Positions 8,959-17,911 of a stretch of DNA of 64,000 bases are shown piece by piece; the stretch's first letter is position 1, and each line of letters starts with the position of its first letter. A program made the translations under genes and the position numbers. The notes beneath the pieces were generated by a model. That model had not been told where the DNA came from, searched no databases, and saw nothing but the letters and a program-made list of their open reading frames with translations. Source of the DNA: Herbaspirillum aquaticum (lineage in GTDB: Bacteria; Pseudomonadota; Gammaproteobacteria; Burkholderiales; Burkholderiaceae_D); NCBI RefSeq assembly GCF_002213425.1, contig NZ_NJGV01000005.1:186001-250000 (forward strand). The letters are read 5' to 3'.

Positions 8959-8989
8959 GTATGGATTTTTGTCGAGCATGCATCCATAC
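8959..8989. promoter_or_regulatory. Inverted repeat upstream of the MocR-type gene
   Basis: GTATGGAT (8959-8966) and ATCCATAC (8982-8989) form a perfect 8-bp inverted repeat with a 15-nt spacer. The half-sites are about two helical turns apart, which suits a dimeric regulator. It lies 46 nt before the next gene and may be an autoregulatory operator. Confidence 0.45.
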
Positions 8990-9034
8990 TAGACGGCCGG
9001 CCCGCAGCCAGCCCTGCGGGCAACTTCACCCAGG

Positions 9035-10453
9035 ATGCTCATGGCCAGACCGGAACCCCCGCACGCAACAGATCCCTCCCTGCACTGGATTGCCCGCTTT
9101 TCCGCCCATGGCGGCCCGCGCTACCTCCAGATCGTCGGCTTCATGGAGCAGGCCATTGCCGATGAGCGGCTCAAACCGGGTGACCGCCTGCCGCCGCAGC
9201 GGATGCTGGCCGAGCGCCTGCAGGTCGATCTCACCACGGTCACGCGCGCCTATGGCGAGGCGCGCCGCCGCCAGCTGCTCGAAGGGCGCGGCGCGGCCGG
9301 TACCTTCGTGGCCGCCCCCAAGGTGGATTTGAGCCAGGTGCTCGACCTGTCGATGAACATTCCGCCGCCGCCCACCGGGATCGACCTGGACGACCTGCTG
9401 CGACAGGGCGTGTCACAGGTACTGATACACAGCGACGTCGACCTGCTGATGACCTACCACCTGGGCGGCGGCAGCAGCACCGACCGCGCCGCCGGCGCCA
9501 TGTGGCTGCAGGACATGCTGGGCCCGGTCGATGACAGCCGGGTGCTGGCTTGCCCGGGCGCACAGTCGGCCCTGGCCGCCTTGCTGCTGTCGCAGACCCG
9601 GCCGGGCGACACCATCCTGGCCGAGCCGCTGGCCTATCCCGGCTTGCTGGCGGCAGCGGCGCAATTGGGACGGCGCGTGGTGGCGGTGGGCGCCGATCAC
9701 GAAGGCATGCGTCCCGACCTGCTCACGACCATGGTGCGCAAGCACGGCGCGCGCCTGGTCTATCTCAATCCCACCCTGCAGAACCCGACCACCCACACCA
9801 TGCCGGCCACACGCCGTGCCGAGATCGCAGCGTTGGCCACGCGGCTGGATTTGCGCATCATCGAGGATGATCCCTACTGGCGCTTCGCCGTGCATGCGCC
9901 CAGGCCGCTGGCACACTATGCGCCGCGGCACGTGTTCTACGTGTCCACGCTGGCCAAGTGCCTGCTGCCGGGATTGCGGACCGCCTACGTGCTCACCCCG
10001 GAAGGACAGGCGCAGGATGAGGTGCTGGCCGCATTGCGTTCCTTCGTGCTGATGTCGACGCCACTGACCACGGCGCTATCGACCCAGTGGATACACGATG
10101 GCACCGCCGCCACGCTGGCCACCGGCATCCGGCAGGAAGCCTGGGCGCGGCAGGAGTTGGCCCTGCGTACCCTGGGTGACGAGAGCCTGGCCGACAGCGG
10201 CGGCATCCATCTCTGGAAGGCGCTGCCGGCTCATTGGAAGGGGCAGGATTTCGTGGGCCGGGCCCGGGAGGCCGGTTTGAACGTGGTCTCGCAGGCCAGT
10301 TTCGTGGCCGGCGAGCCCGAGGCCCAGCGCGGCATGGCGCCGCACATCCGCATTTCGCTGGGGCGTTCGCGCAGCCGCTTCGAGCTCGTCCACGCCTTGC
10401 GGCGGCTGATGGAGCTGGCCCATCGCCGCAGCTTGCGGGAAGTCGTGGTGTAG
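9035..10453 (+). CDS. MocR-type regulator (GntR DNA-binding plus aminotransferase fold)
   Basis: A 472-residue chimeric regulator. The N-terminal winged helix (about residues 25-95, KPGDRLPPQRMLAERL) is joined to a fold-type-I aminotransferase domain with NPTLQNPTT, the PLP aspartate in IIEDDPYWRF and the Schiff-base lysine in STLAKCLLPGLRTAY. MocR proteins use PLP or PLP-amine adducts as effectors and usually do not act as enzymes. Start choice is between ATGs at 9035 and 9041. It lies 119 nt after the SDR gene with an inverted repeat between them. The regulated gene is not obvious. Confidence 0.92.
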   Translation: MLMARPEPPHATDPSLHWIARFSAHGGPRYLQIVGFMEQAIADERLKPGDRLPPQRMLAERLQVDLTTVTRAYGEARRRQLLEGRGAAGTFVAAPKVDLSQVLDLSMNIPPPPTGIDLDDLLRQGVSQVLIHSDVDLLMTYHLGGGSSTDRAAGAMWLQDMLGPVDDSRVLACPGAQSALAALLLSQTRPGDTILAEPLAYPGLLAAAAQLGRRVVAVGADHEGMRPDLLTTMVRKHGARLVYLNPTLQNPTTHTMPATRRAEIAALATRLDLRIIEDDPYWRFAVHAPRPLAHYAPRHVFYVSTLAKCLLPGLRTAYVLTPEGQAQDEVLAALRSFVLMSTPLTTALSTQWIHDGTAATLATGIRQEAWARQELALRTLGDESLADSGGIHLWKALPAHWKGQDFVGRAREAGLNVVSQASFVAGEPEAQRGMAPHIRISLGRSRSRFELVHALRRLMELAHRRSLREVVV

Positions 10454-10467
10454 CAGGAGCAGGGGGG

Positions 10468-10674
10468 CTAGGCGGCCATGGCGCTGCGGGTCTGGCGCCG
10501 CGCTGCTGCCAGGATCTCGCCGACGGCGTCGTCTTCCGAGTGCGCCGCCAGGGGCAGCGAGCCCCGGGTGATCTCTGCACGATCCTTCAGGATCGCGTAA
10601 GAGCCTTTCCAGCGGCCTTCGCTATCATCGGCCTGGTAGACCAGCAGGTAACCGTCGAATTCGATTTTCTTCAT
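10468..10674 (-). CDS. Small conserved hypothetical protein, 68 aa
   Basis: A 68-residue acidic-then-basic protein starting MKKIEFDGYLLVYQA. The YQADDSEGRWKGSYAIL stretch looks like a small antiparallel beta domain, followed by a helix and a basic tail (AARRQTRSAMAA). The ATG at 10674 is preferred over an in-frame ATG at 10713 because the protein-like part begins there. The ribosome site is weak. It is convergent with the MocR-type gene, 14 nt away. Function unknown. Confidence 0.65.
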   Translation of the reverse strand: MKKIEFDGYLLVYQADDSEGRWKGSYAILKDRAEITRGSLPLAAHSEDDAVGEILAAARRQTRSAMAA

Positions 10675-10809
10675 AGGAGCTTCTCGCCAGGGCAAGGGGA
10701 GCATGCGCACCATGCTCGATGTTGCGCAGTATGCCCGTGGCGCATGCTCCCGCCTGTCATCCGCCTTCGCAATCGCGTGTAGGACAAGCGCGCAAACTCA
10801 AGCTTGGCC

Positions 10810-11613
10810 CTAGCGCGACTGCACCGGGGCCAGCAATCCATTGAGCGCATCGGCCACGATCAGCGAGGGCAGCGAGGCGCGGTCGTTGCTGACGATCACC
10901 GTGTCCTTTTCCACGTCGCCGGGCAGCGCCAGCCGGGCAATGTAGCGGCAATCGGCGCTGCAGGTGTAGCGCAGCACGGTCTGGCCGCGCACGGCTTCGA
11001 GGATGTGCTGGCCGTTCTCCATGCCGTAGTAGCGCACCGCCACCAGCGGCTGCGTCTCGCCTGCGTCGGGGTCACGATAGAAGTACTGGCCGTGCTCGGC
11101 GCGCGCGTAATGCGGCCAGGGCGTGCTGCCGGCCGGTGCCAGGTGATCGATCTGGCGCGCGTCCAGGCCCAGCCGCAAGGCCGGCGTCGCCGGCAGCGCG
11201 ACTGGTTGCGCCTGAGGCGGCGCCAGCGCAGCCAGGGCAGGTGCCGGCGCGCCCGCTGCTGCGGTGGGCTTGTCATTGCCTGCCGGCGCTGCCAAGGCCT
11301 CCAGTTCGCCCTGGCGGCGTTGGTACCAGGCCAGCAGGCAGTCGCGGTCGTGGCAATTGTCCTCCCGCCAGCGCCATTGCGCGTCGCTGGCGCTGCGGAA
11401 AGCACGCACGTCCACCGCTGCCTGCCGCGCCCGGCGATAGGCGCGGCCCAGTTGATCGTCCAGCGCCGAGAGTTCGGCATCACGGCAGATGGCCTTTTCA
11501 TTGGCCGACCCGGCGCGGCCGCAATCGAAGCTGGCGGCGTGGGCTGTCGGCAGCTGCAGGACGCCCAGCACGCTGGTGCTGCTGAGCAGGAGGATGAGGG
11601 GCAGGACTTTCAT
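10810..11613 (-). CDS. Secreted protein with LprI-like (DUF1311) N-terminal domain
   Basis: A 267-residue protein with a Sec signal peptide (hydrophobic core LPLILLLSSTSVLGVL, cleavage near AHA-AS). A cysteine-rich helical region of about 90 residues follows (FDCGRAGSANEKAIC, LDDQLGRAYRRA, DNCHDRDCL), which is typical of lysozyme-inhibitor LprI-like domains. An Ala-Pro-rich linker leads to a C-terminal domain with paired cysteines (YTCSADCRYIA). It probably acts in the periplasm. The ATG at 11613 is chosen because it gives the signal peptide at the terminus. Lysozyme inhibition itself is not shown. Confidence 0.82.
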   Translation of the reverse strand: MKVLPLILLLSSTSVLGVLQLPTAHAASFDCGRAGSANEKAICRDAELSALDDQLGRAYRRARQAAVDVRAFRSASDAQWRWREDNCHDRDCLLAWYQRRQGELEALAAPAGNDKPTAAAGAPAPALAALAPPQAQPVALPATPALRLGLDARQIDHLAPAGSTPWPHYARAEHGQYFYRDPDAGETQPLVAVRYYGMENGQHILEAVRGQTVLRYTCSADCRYIARLALPGDVEKDTVIVSNDRASLPSLIVADALNGLLAPVQSR

Positions 11614-11763
11614 GGCGAGACTCTCCGTATTGCGGGGACGTGATGGGCGCCAGCATCGCACCGCCATCAGGCGCGCAAAACGCGGAGAAGACAGGGAATT
11701 TTTTTAAAATCTTTGCAGCTGAAAAAGCATGTTGGGCCTTCTTCACAATTGCCCTCCCGCCCT

Positions 11764-11777
11764 CGCGCACGTGCGCG
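11764..11777. repeat. Perfect 14-bp palindrome upstream of polB
   Basis: CGCGCACGTGCGCG is a perfect palindrome 48 bp before the preferred polB start. No LexA-type CTGT-N8-ACAG box was found in the 210-nt gap. It may be an operator or a by-product of high GC. Confidence 0.35.
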
Positions 11778-11824
11778 CACATCCAAGTAGAATCCCGACT
11801 CCATCCGCACACCCCCGACTGACG

Positions 11825-14233
11825 GTGACCGACCAAGACCTTGCTCTTCCTGCTGCTTCCCTGCGCCCCGGCGAGCGCGCGGGCTTCCTGCTGTCCCGGC
11901 ACTGGCGCGATACGCCGGCCGGGGTGGAGATCGAGCTGTGGGTGGCCACCGACGATGGTCCGCAATGCCTGCGCCTGCCGCCGCAGACGGCCGTGGCCTT
12001 CGTGCCGCAGCCACAGGCCGAACGCGTGCAGGCCTTGATCGCCAACGAGCCCGGCATGGAGCTGCGCGCCCTGGAACACTTGAAGGATGTCAGCCAGCGC
12101 CCGGTGCTGGGCTTGTATGCGCGCCAGTATCGCAAGCTGCTGAAGATGGAAAAGACCCTGGTCGCCGCCGGCATCAGCGTCTACGAAGCCGACATCCGCC
12201 CGCCCGAGCGCTACCTGATGGAGCGCTTCATCAATGCGCCCGTGGCCTTCCAGGGCGTGGACGATGGCCATGGGGTGCTGGTTGATGCACGCATCCGTGC
12301 CTTGCCTGGCTATCGTCCACCCCTGAAGCTGGCGTCGCTGGATATCGAAACCAGCTGGCAGGGCGAGCTCTACAGCATCGCCATCGAAGTTTGCGGCCAG
12401 CGCAGCGTCTATGCGCTGGGGCCGCCCAGCGGTGCGGTCGATGCAGTGGATTTCGAACTGCAGTTCTGCCACAGCCGCAAGGAACTGATCGACTGCCTCA
12501 ATGCCTGGGTTGCGCGGCATGACCCGGATGCGCTCATCGGCTGGAACCTCATCCAGTTCGACCTGAATGTGCTGCAGAAGCAGGCCCAGAAATACCAGGC
12601 CACCCTGCGCCTGGGCCGTGGCGGACGAGCGCTGGAATGGCGCGAGCACGGCATGCGCGCCAACCACCTGCTGGTCAATGCAGCCGGCCGCCTGGTGATC
12701 GACGGGATCGAAAGCCTGCGCGGGGCGTTCTGGAATTTTCCGTCCTTCAGCCTCGAGAACGTGGCGCAATCGCTGCTGGGGGAAGGCAAGGCCATCGCCA
12801 CTCCTTACCAGCGCATGGATGAGATCGACCGCATGTTCAACGAGGACAAGGCGGCCCTGGCCACTTACAACCTCAAGGATTGCGAACTGGTCACGCGCAT
12901 CTTCGGGAAGACCGACATCCTTTCCTTCCTGCTGGAACGCGCCAGCGTGACCGGGCTGCAGGCCGACCGCAGCGGCGGCTCGGTGGCCGCCTTCACGCAC
13001 CTGTACCTGCCGCACATGCATCGCAAGGGCTACGTCGCTCCCAACCTGGGCGATGCCGAGGCGCTGGCCAGTCCGGGCGGGTTCGTGATGGATTCGCGCG
13101 CGGGCCTGTATGACTCGGTGATCGTGCTGGACTACAAGAGCCTGTATCCCAGCATCATCCGCAGCTTCCTGATCGATCCGGTGGGACTGGTCGATGGCAC
13201 CTTGAATGAACCCGAGGGCCAGACCGTGCCGGGCTACAACGGTGCGCGCTTCTCGCGGCGCAGCCACAGCCTGCCGGCCATCATCGAACAGATCTGGCAG
13301 GGCCGCGAAGCCGCCAAGGCGCAGGGCAACAAGCCGCTGCAGCAGGCGCTGAAGATCATCATGAATTCCTTCTACGGCGTGCTGGGCTCGACCGGCTGCC
13401 GGTTCTTCGATTCGCGGCTGGCGTCCTCCATCACGCGGCGCGGGCACGACATCATGCATCGCACGCGTGAGCTGATCGAGGAGGCGGGTTACGAAGTCAT
13501 CTATGGCGACACCGATTCCACCTTCGTCTGGCTGCGCCGGCCCCATGGCGATGAGGAGGCGCGCCGGATCGGACTGCAGCTGACCGCGCGCATCAATGAC
13601 TGGTGGCGCGTCCACCTGGCCAGCCAGTATCAACTGGAAAGCGCGCTGGAATTGCAGTTCGAGGTGCATTACCAGCGCTTCCTGATGCCGCATGTGCGCG
13701 GCGCCGATACCGGCAGCAAAAAGCGCTACGCCGGGTACGTACGCACGCCGGAGGGTGAGGACAAGGTCACCTACAAGGGGCTCGAAGCGGTGCGCACCGA
13801 CTGGTCGCCCCTGGCGCAGCGCTTCCAGCAGGAGCTGTACCTGCGCATTTTCCGGGGCGAGCCCTATCGCGATTTCATCACCGGCTATGTGGCTGAGCTG
13901 CTGGCGGGGAAGCTGGATGAACTGCTGGTGTATCGCAAGCGCCTGCGCCGCCAGCTCGACCATTACGAGAAGAACGTGCCTCCGCATGTACGCGCAGCCC
14001 GCATGGCCGACCAGGTCAACGAGGAGGGCGGACGTCCGCTGCAGTACCAGCAAGGTGGCTGGATCAACTACGTCATGACGACCGCCGGTCCCGAGCCGCT
14101 GGAAAAGCGCCGCGCCGCCATCGATTACGGCCACTACCTGGAACGCCAGCTGGCCCCGGTGGCCGATGCCATCCTGGTCTTCGTGGGGGACAGCTTTGCG
14201 GCGGTGACTTCGCCGCAGCAGGAGTTGTTTTGA
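11825..14233 (+). CDS. polB: DNA polymerase II (family B)
   Basis: Family-B polymerase of about 802 aa, close in length to the 783-residue E. coli Pol II, acting in DNA repair and translesion synthesis. Exonuclease motifs are LDIETS (about residue 173), GWNLIQFD (239) and YNLKD (348). Polymerase motifs are DYKSLYPSI (436), KIIMNSFYG (about 510) and YGDTDS (560). All catalytic acids are intact. The start is uncertain: the frame is open from an ATG at 11729, but homology begins at AGFLLSRHWRDTP, so the GTG at 11825 is preferred. Neither start has a clear ribosome site. Confidence 0.95.
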   Translation: MTDQDLALPAASLRPGERAGFLLSRHWRDTPAGVEIELWVATDDGPQCLRLPPQTAVAFVPQPQAERVQALIANEPGMELRALEHLKDVSQRPVLGLYARQYRKLLKMEKTLVAAGISVYEADIRPPERYLMERFINAPVAFQGVDDGHGVLVDARIRALPGYRPPLKLASLDIETSWQGELYSIAIEVCGQRSVYALGPPSGAVDAVDFELQFCHSRKELIDCLNAWVARHDPDALIGWNLIQFDLNVLQKQAQKYQATLRLGRGGRALEWREHGMRANHLLVNAAGRLVIDGIESLRGAFWNFPSFSLENVAQSLLGEGKAIATPYQRMDEIDRMFNEDKAALATYNLKDCELVTRIFGKTDILSFLLERASVTGLQADRSGGSVAAFTHLYLPHMHRKGYVAPNLGDAEALASPGGFVMDSRAGLYDSVIVLDYKSLYPSIIRSFLIDPVGLVDGTLNEPEGQTVPGYNGARFSRRSHSLPAIIEQIWQGREAAKAQGNKPLQQALKIIMNSFYGVLGSTGCRFFDSRLASSITRRGHDIMHRTRELIEEAGYEVIYGDTDSTFVWLRRPHGDEEARRIGLQLTARINDWWRVHLASQYQLESALELQFEVHYQRFLMPHVRGADTGSKKRYAGYVRTPEGEDKVTYKGLEAVRTDWSPLAQRFQQELYLRIFRGEPYRDFITGYVAELLAGKLDELLVYRKRLRRQLDHYEKNVPPHVRAARMADQVNEEGGRPLQYQQGGWINYVMTTAGPEPLEKRRAAIDYGHYLERQLAPVADAILVFVGDSFAAVTSPQQELF

Positions 14234-14253
14234 TCCAGGAGGAATGCCAAGCC

Positions 14254-14286
14254 AAAAACAAAAGGCCGGATCCAACGAATCCAGCC
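14254..14286 (-). terminator. Rho-independent terminator of the small membrane protein gene
   Basis: On the minus strand an 8-bp stem (GGCTGGAT / ATCCGGCC, one mismatch) with a 7-nt loop is followed by TTTTGTTTTT. It lies 62 nt downstream of the stop at 14348 and just after the end of convergent polB. Confidence 0.65.
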
Positions 14287-14347
14287 CCAGGCTGACCTGC
14301 AATCCAACAGTGATTGTCTACGTTTGGCGCATGACAGCGTTCACGTT

Positions 14348-14551
14348 TCAGCGGTAATACGAATCACGCTCACGGCTTTCAATGCGCTCGTGATGGACAC
14401 GCACGCGCACCGGCACCGGCTGGCGCTGCGCCTTGCCGTAGACCTTCTGCCACAGCACGGCCCCGAACGCCAGGCTGCCCGCCAGCAGGTACAGGGCGTA
14501 GAAGGCGGCGAGATAGCTGGCGTAGTGCAACAGGGTCTGGATGAGGGCCAT
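14348..14551 (-). CDS. Small single-span membrane protein, 67 aa
   Basis: A 67-residue protein starting MALIQTLLHYASYLAAF. One or two hydrophobic helices (about residues 5-35) are followed by a basic cytoplasmic-type tail (QRQPVPVRVRVHHERIESRERD). GGAG lies 8-11 nt before the ATG at 14551; an upstream in-frame ATG at 14590 lacks a ribosome site. A terminator lies downstream. No function can be assigned. Confidence 0.65.
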   Translation of the reverse strand: MALIQTLLHYASYLAAFYALYLLAGSLAFGAVLWQKVYGKAQRQPVPVRVRVHHERIESRERDSYYR

Positions 14552-14617
14552 GGGGTTCTCCGGGCAATGAATCAGTGTCGATGACTGCATCGTATGCCCA
14601 TGGCCGTTGCGCCGGTA

Positions 14618-15862
14618 TCAGGGTTTTTCTGATGGTCGGATTGGCAACGCCCCGGGGACCGCCGGCACCTGCAAGTGCTGCAGCAGTTTGCCCACCATGG
14701 CAATGACGGTCAGCCCGACGATGCAGAAGAACACTGCCAGCGGCGTGAGGCTATGGATGGAGACAAAACCGGCCAATCCCATCATCCCCGAGGACACCAG
14801 CAGCAGCGCAAAGCCCAGGATGGCGCTGGTCAGTCCGGCAATGTGCGGGAAGATCGAATTGCCCTTGGCCATGAGCGTGGGATACATGGCGCCGGCACAG
14901 AAGGCCATCACCAGCACCGGCGTGATGAGCGTCCACACCGTCAGCCCGACCAGCAGGGCCAGCGCCAGCATGGCGAAGGCCGCCACCGTCATGACGCGCG
15001 CGCCGATGCGCAGCCGCTGTTCGGCCGAGGGCAGGCGGCGATGGTGGATGCGGTTGGAGATGCCGCCCAGGAAATACATCATGCCGATGGCCAGGGCCAG
15101 GTAGCCGAAGAAGGTGGGCGGCTGGTGCAAGGTGTTCTGCACCATGAAGGGGCCGACGATGTTGAACACCAGCAGGATGCTGTAGCACAGTCCCTGCGCC
15201 AGGAAGCAGCTCTGGAACACCGGGCTGGCCAGCACCATGCGCGCATTCTTGAGCAAGGTGGCCGGATGCAGGTGCACCGGCCGGGCCAGTGTCTCCCGAT
15301 ACTTCCACAGGATGGCCCACATGGCGAACGAATACACCAGCAGGAACACCAGGCAGGAGCGCCAGCCGAAGGCCTCCTGCAGGTGGGCGCCGATCACCGG
15401 CGCGATGATCGGCGCCAGCCCCCAGGCGATGGCCATGTAGGTGTAGGCATGGACCAGGGTTTGGCCGGTGAAGGAGTCGGTGATGATGGCCTTGGCCAGC
15501 AGGTTGGTGGCCGCAATGCCGAAGCCCTGCAGCACCCGTGCCGCGACGAAGGTTTCCAGGTTGGGGGCGGCCAGCGAGAGCACGCAGCCCAGCGTGAACA
15601 GACTGAGCCCCAGGACCAGGATGCGCTTGCGTCCGTAGGCATCGGCCAGCGGACCGAAGACCAGCTGCCCGAAGGCATAGGCAATCAGGTAGCCGGTCAC
15701 GCTGGTCTGGATCGCCTGGGCCGAGGTGGCGTAATCGACCGCCATCTCCGGCAGGGCCGGCACGTAGAGGTCGATGGCCAACTGGCCGGCCGAGGCAAAG
15801 GCACAGATCAGGAACAACAGGAAACGAGGATGATTGGCAGCACGCGGTGCAACAGGGTTCAT
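14618..15862 (-). CDS. MFS drug exporter, Bcr/CflA family
   Basis: A 414-residue inner-membrane carrier of the 12-TM drug:H+ antiporter group. It shows motif A as GPLADAYGRKRIL after TM2, DLYVPALPEM in TM1 (typical of Bcr/CflA), and VFIVGPFM-like and PTLMAKGNS segments later. The ATG at 15862 (MNPVAPRAAN) is preferred to one at 15883. Bcr/CflA proteins export bicyclomycin, chloramphenicol and sometimes cysteine or other metabolites; the substrate here is unknown. It is divergent from the chemotaxis receptor. Confidence 0.93.
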   Translation of the reverse strand: MNPVAPRAANHPRFLLFLICAFASAGQLAIDLYVPALPEMAVDYATSAQAIQTSVTGYLIAYAFGQLVFGPLADAYGRKRILVLGLSLFTLGCVLSLAAPNLETFVAARVLQGFGIAATNLLAKAIITDSFTGQTLVHAYTYMAIAWGLAPIIAPVIGAHLQEAFGWRSCLVFLLVYSFAMWAILWKYRETLARPVHLHPATLLKNARMVLASPVFQSCFLAQGLCYSILLVFNIVGPFMVQNTLHQPPTFFGYLALAIGMMYFLGGISNRIHHRRLPSAEQRLRIGARVMTVAAFAMLALALLVGLTVWTLITPVLVMAFCAGAMYPTLMAKGNSIFPHIAGLTSAILGFALLLVSSGMMGLAGFVSIHSLTPLAVFFCIVGLTVIAMVGKLLQHLQVPAVPGALPIRPSEKP

Positions 15863-16182
15863 GGGCAGCAGTCTGCAGGGCAAAGTCCGCTATTGTGAAC
15901 CGGGTTCGCTTTTCTTGCTGGCGCTCACACGATGGTGAACTAGATGTCGGTGATGGACTGAAAAGGCTCTGATATTTTTGTTACGGATCAGGATAGTTTT
16001 AGAGAGAAATTCAAATTTATTCGATAAAAAAAGCGAACTAATTCTAGATTCATCAAGCATCTTCCTGCGTTTCGCCCCTAAGCCAAGCCCTCCACGTATC
16101 GTCCGCCTGCCGGTCGGCGAGGCACTGCCCAAGAGGCTTTGCGCGGCCCGGCCGGATTTTTCAGACGAACAGGGAGGGGAAG
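15863..16182. other. Intergenic region, divergent promoters
   Basis: 320 nt between the divergent MFS and chemoreceptor genes. Positions about 15965-16050 are strikingly AT-rich against the GC-rich background and probably hold one or both promoters. I could not align a convincing sigma-28 flagellar promoter. A good ribosome site (AGGGAGGGGAAG) precedes the receptor ATG. No gene is visible. Confidence 0.6.
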
Positions 16183-17904
16183 ATGTCCATCTATAAACGT
16201 TTCTCGATCAGGCAAATTCTGCTGACGATCACTTTCATCATTTCCGTGCTGATGGTGACGCTGGTGGTGGTGGCCATGGCCGAATCGCAGGCCGAGCGCG
16301 AGCTCAACCAGGCGCATCAGCGGCGATACGTGTCGCAGCAGCTGGCCGAGGAGTTGCGGCAGAGCTCGGATGATCTCACGCGCCTGGCGCGCACTTATGT
16401 GATCTCCGGCAACCCGGAGTATGCACGGCAGTATCAAGCGATCCTGGACATTCGCGACGGCAAGCGCGCACGTCCGGAACAATACCAGCGCATCTACTGG
16501 GACCTGGTCGCCGCCGACGGCCAGCCGCCCCGTCCGGACAGCAGCGTGACCGCCTCGCTGGGCGAGTTGATGCGACAAGCCGGCTTCACCCAGGCGGAGA
16601 TGGACAAGCTGCTCGAAGCCAAGCGCAACTCCGACACGCTGGTGGCCACCGAGACCCAGGCCATGAACATCGTGCAAGGCCGCTACCAGGGCCGCCAGGG
16701 TGCTGACCTGCTGCTGGCCGAGCCTGACCTGGAATTGGCCCGGCGCATCCTGCATGACCATGCCTATCACGTGGAGAAGGCACGCATCATGCGTCCGGTG
16801 GATGAATTCCTGGTGATGCTGGAGGCGCGCACGGAGCGCGAGATCGTCCGGGCAAGCCAGCGCGCGGAGTCGCTCAATGCCGCGACCACCCTGTTGGCAG
16901 GCGTGGTGCTGCTGGTCATGGCGGTGAGCCTGACCAGCCTGTACACCCTGATCACCGGGCCGCTCAGCCAGGCCGCCGATCTGGCGACGCAGGTGGCCAA
17001 GGGCGACTTGTGCGGCCAGATCGAGGTCGAGGTCAAGGGCGAGACCGGCAAGCTGCTGGCTTCCCTGCAGGACATGCAGCAGGGGCTGCGCCACATCGTG
17101 TGCCAGGTACGCCATGGGGCCAAGGTCATACGCGGTTCGGCCGGCAACATCGCTGATGGCGCACTGGACCTGGCCGCACGCTCGCAACAGCAGGCCTGCT
17201 CGCTGGAGGAAACCGCCGCTGCCATGGAACAGCTGAGCGCCACCGCGCAGCAGAGCGCCACGTGTGCCCAGCGGGCCAGTACCCTGGCGGACTCGGCCGC
17301 GCAAGTCGCCGCCGAGGGTGGTGCGGCAGTCGACCAGGTGGTCATCAAGATGGCGGCGATCCAGGCCGCTGCCGGACGCATCGTCGAGATCATCACGGTG
17401 ATCGACGAGATTGCCTTCCAGACCAACTTGCTGGCGCTCAATGCGGCCGTGGAGGCCGCCCATGCAGGCGCGCACGGGCGCGGCTTCGGGGTGGTCGCCA
17501 GCGAGGTGCGGGTATTGGCACAACGTTCGGCGGCCGCCGCCCAGGAGATCAAGACCCTGATCGAAGCGTCGGCGCAGCAGATCGAAGAGGGCAGCCAGCG
17601 TGCCCAGGCGGCCGGCCTGACCATGCAGGAGGTGGTGGTGCAGGTGGGCAGCGTGAGCCGGGTCATTGCCGAGATCGCCAGCGTGAGCACGCAGCAGTCA
17701 GCCGGCGTGGTGCAGGTGGCCGAGTCCGTCAGCGCCATGGAGCAGATCACGCAGCACAATGTGGCACTGGTGCAGCAGTCTTCGGCGGCCGCCGAGGCGA
17801 TGCGCCTGGCGACCGAACGGATGGCCGACCTGGTGGGCGCGTTCCGGGTGGACCAGGGTGAATTCCATGACGATGACGGCATGGTCATCGACATGGCGGC
17901 CTAG
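16183..17904 (+). CDS. Methyl-accepting chemotaxis protein with altered hairpin tip
   Basis: A 573-residue transducer. TM1 is at about residues 11-32, followed by a periplasmic helical sensor of about 200 residues, TM2 (about 232-254), a HAMP domain and a long coiled-coil signalling domain. The tip reads [19 protein letters not shown] followed by AHGRGF. The usual AARAGEQGRGF is thus changed at three positions (R to H, E to A, Q to H). There is no C-terminal CheR-binding pentapeptide. No che genes are nearby. The ligand is unknown; the sensor resembles a four-helix bundle. Confidence 0.93.
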   Translation: MSIYKRFSIRQILLTITFIISVLMVTLVVVAMAESQAERELNQAHQRRYVSQQLAEELRQSSDDLTRLARTYVISGNPEYARQYQAILDIRDGKRARPEQYQRIYWDLVAADGQPPRPDSSVTASLGELMRQAGFTQAEMDKLLEAKRNSDTLVATETQAMNIVQGRYQGRQGADLLLAEPDLELARRILHDHAYHVEKARIMRPVDEFLVMLEARTEREIVRASQRAESLNAATTLLAGVVLLVMAVSLTSLYTLITGPLSQAADLATQVAKGDLCGQIEVEVKGETGKLLASLQDMQQGLRHIVCQVRHGAKVIRGSAGNIADGALDLAARSQQQACSLEETAAAMEQLSATAQQSATCAQRASTLADSAAQVAAEGGAAVDQVVIKMAAIQAAAGRIVEIITVIDEIAFQTNLLALNAAVEAAHAGAHGRGFGVVASEVRVLAQRSAAAAQEIKTLIEASAQQIEEGSQRAQAAGLTMQEVVVQVGSVSRVIAEIASVSTQQSAGVVQVAESVSAMEQITQHNVALVQQSSAAAEAMRLATERMADLVGAFRVDQGEFHDDDGMVIDMAA

Positions 17905-17911
17905 GGCCTGG

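Noticed and set aside
11498..14302. A 934-codon open frame on the minus strand opposite polB
   Set aside because: All polymerase and exonuclease motifs are on the plus strand. The minus-strand product has no domain and runs through neighbouring genes.
16001..16030. TTCGATAA as a sigma-28 flagellar -10 for the chemoreceptor
   Set aside because: No matching TAAA-type -35 at the required spacing.
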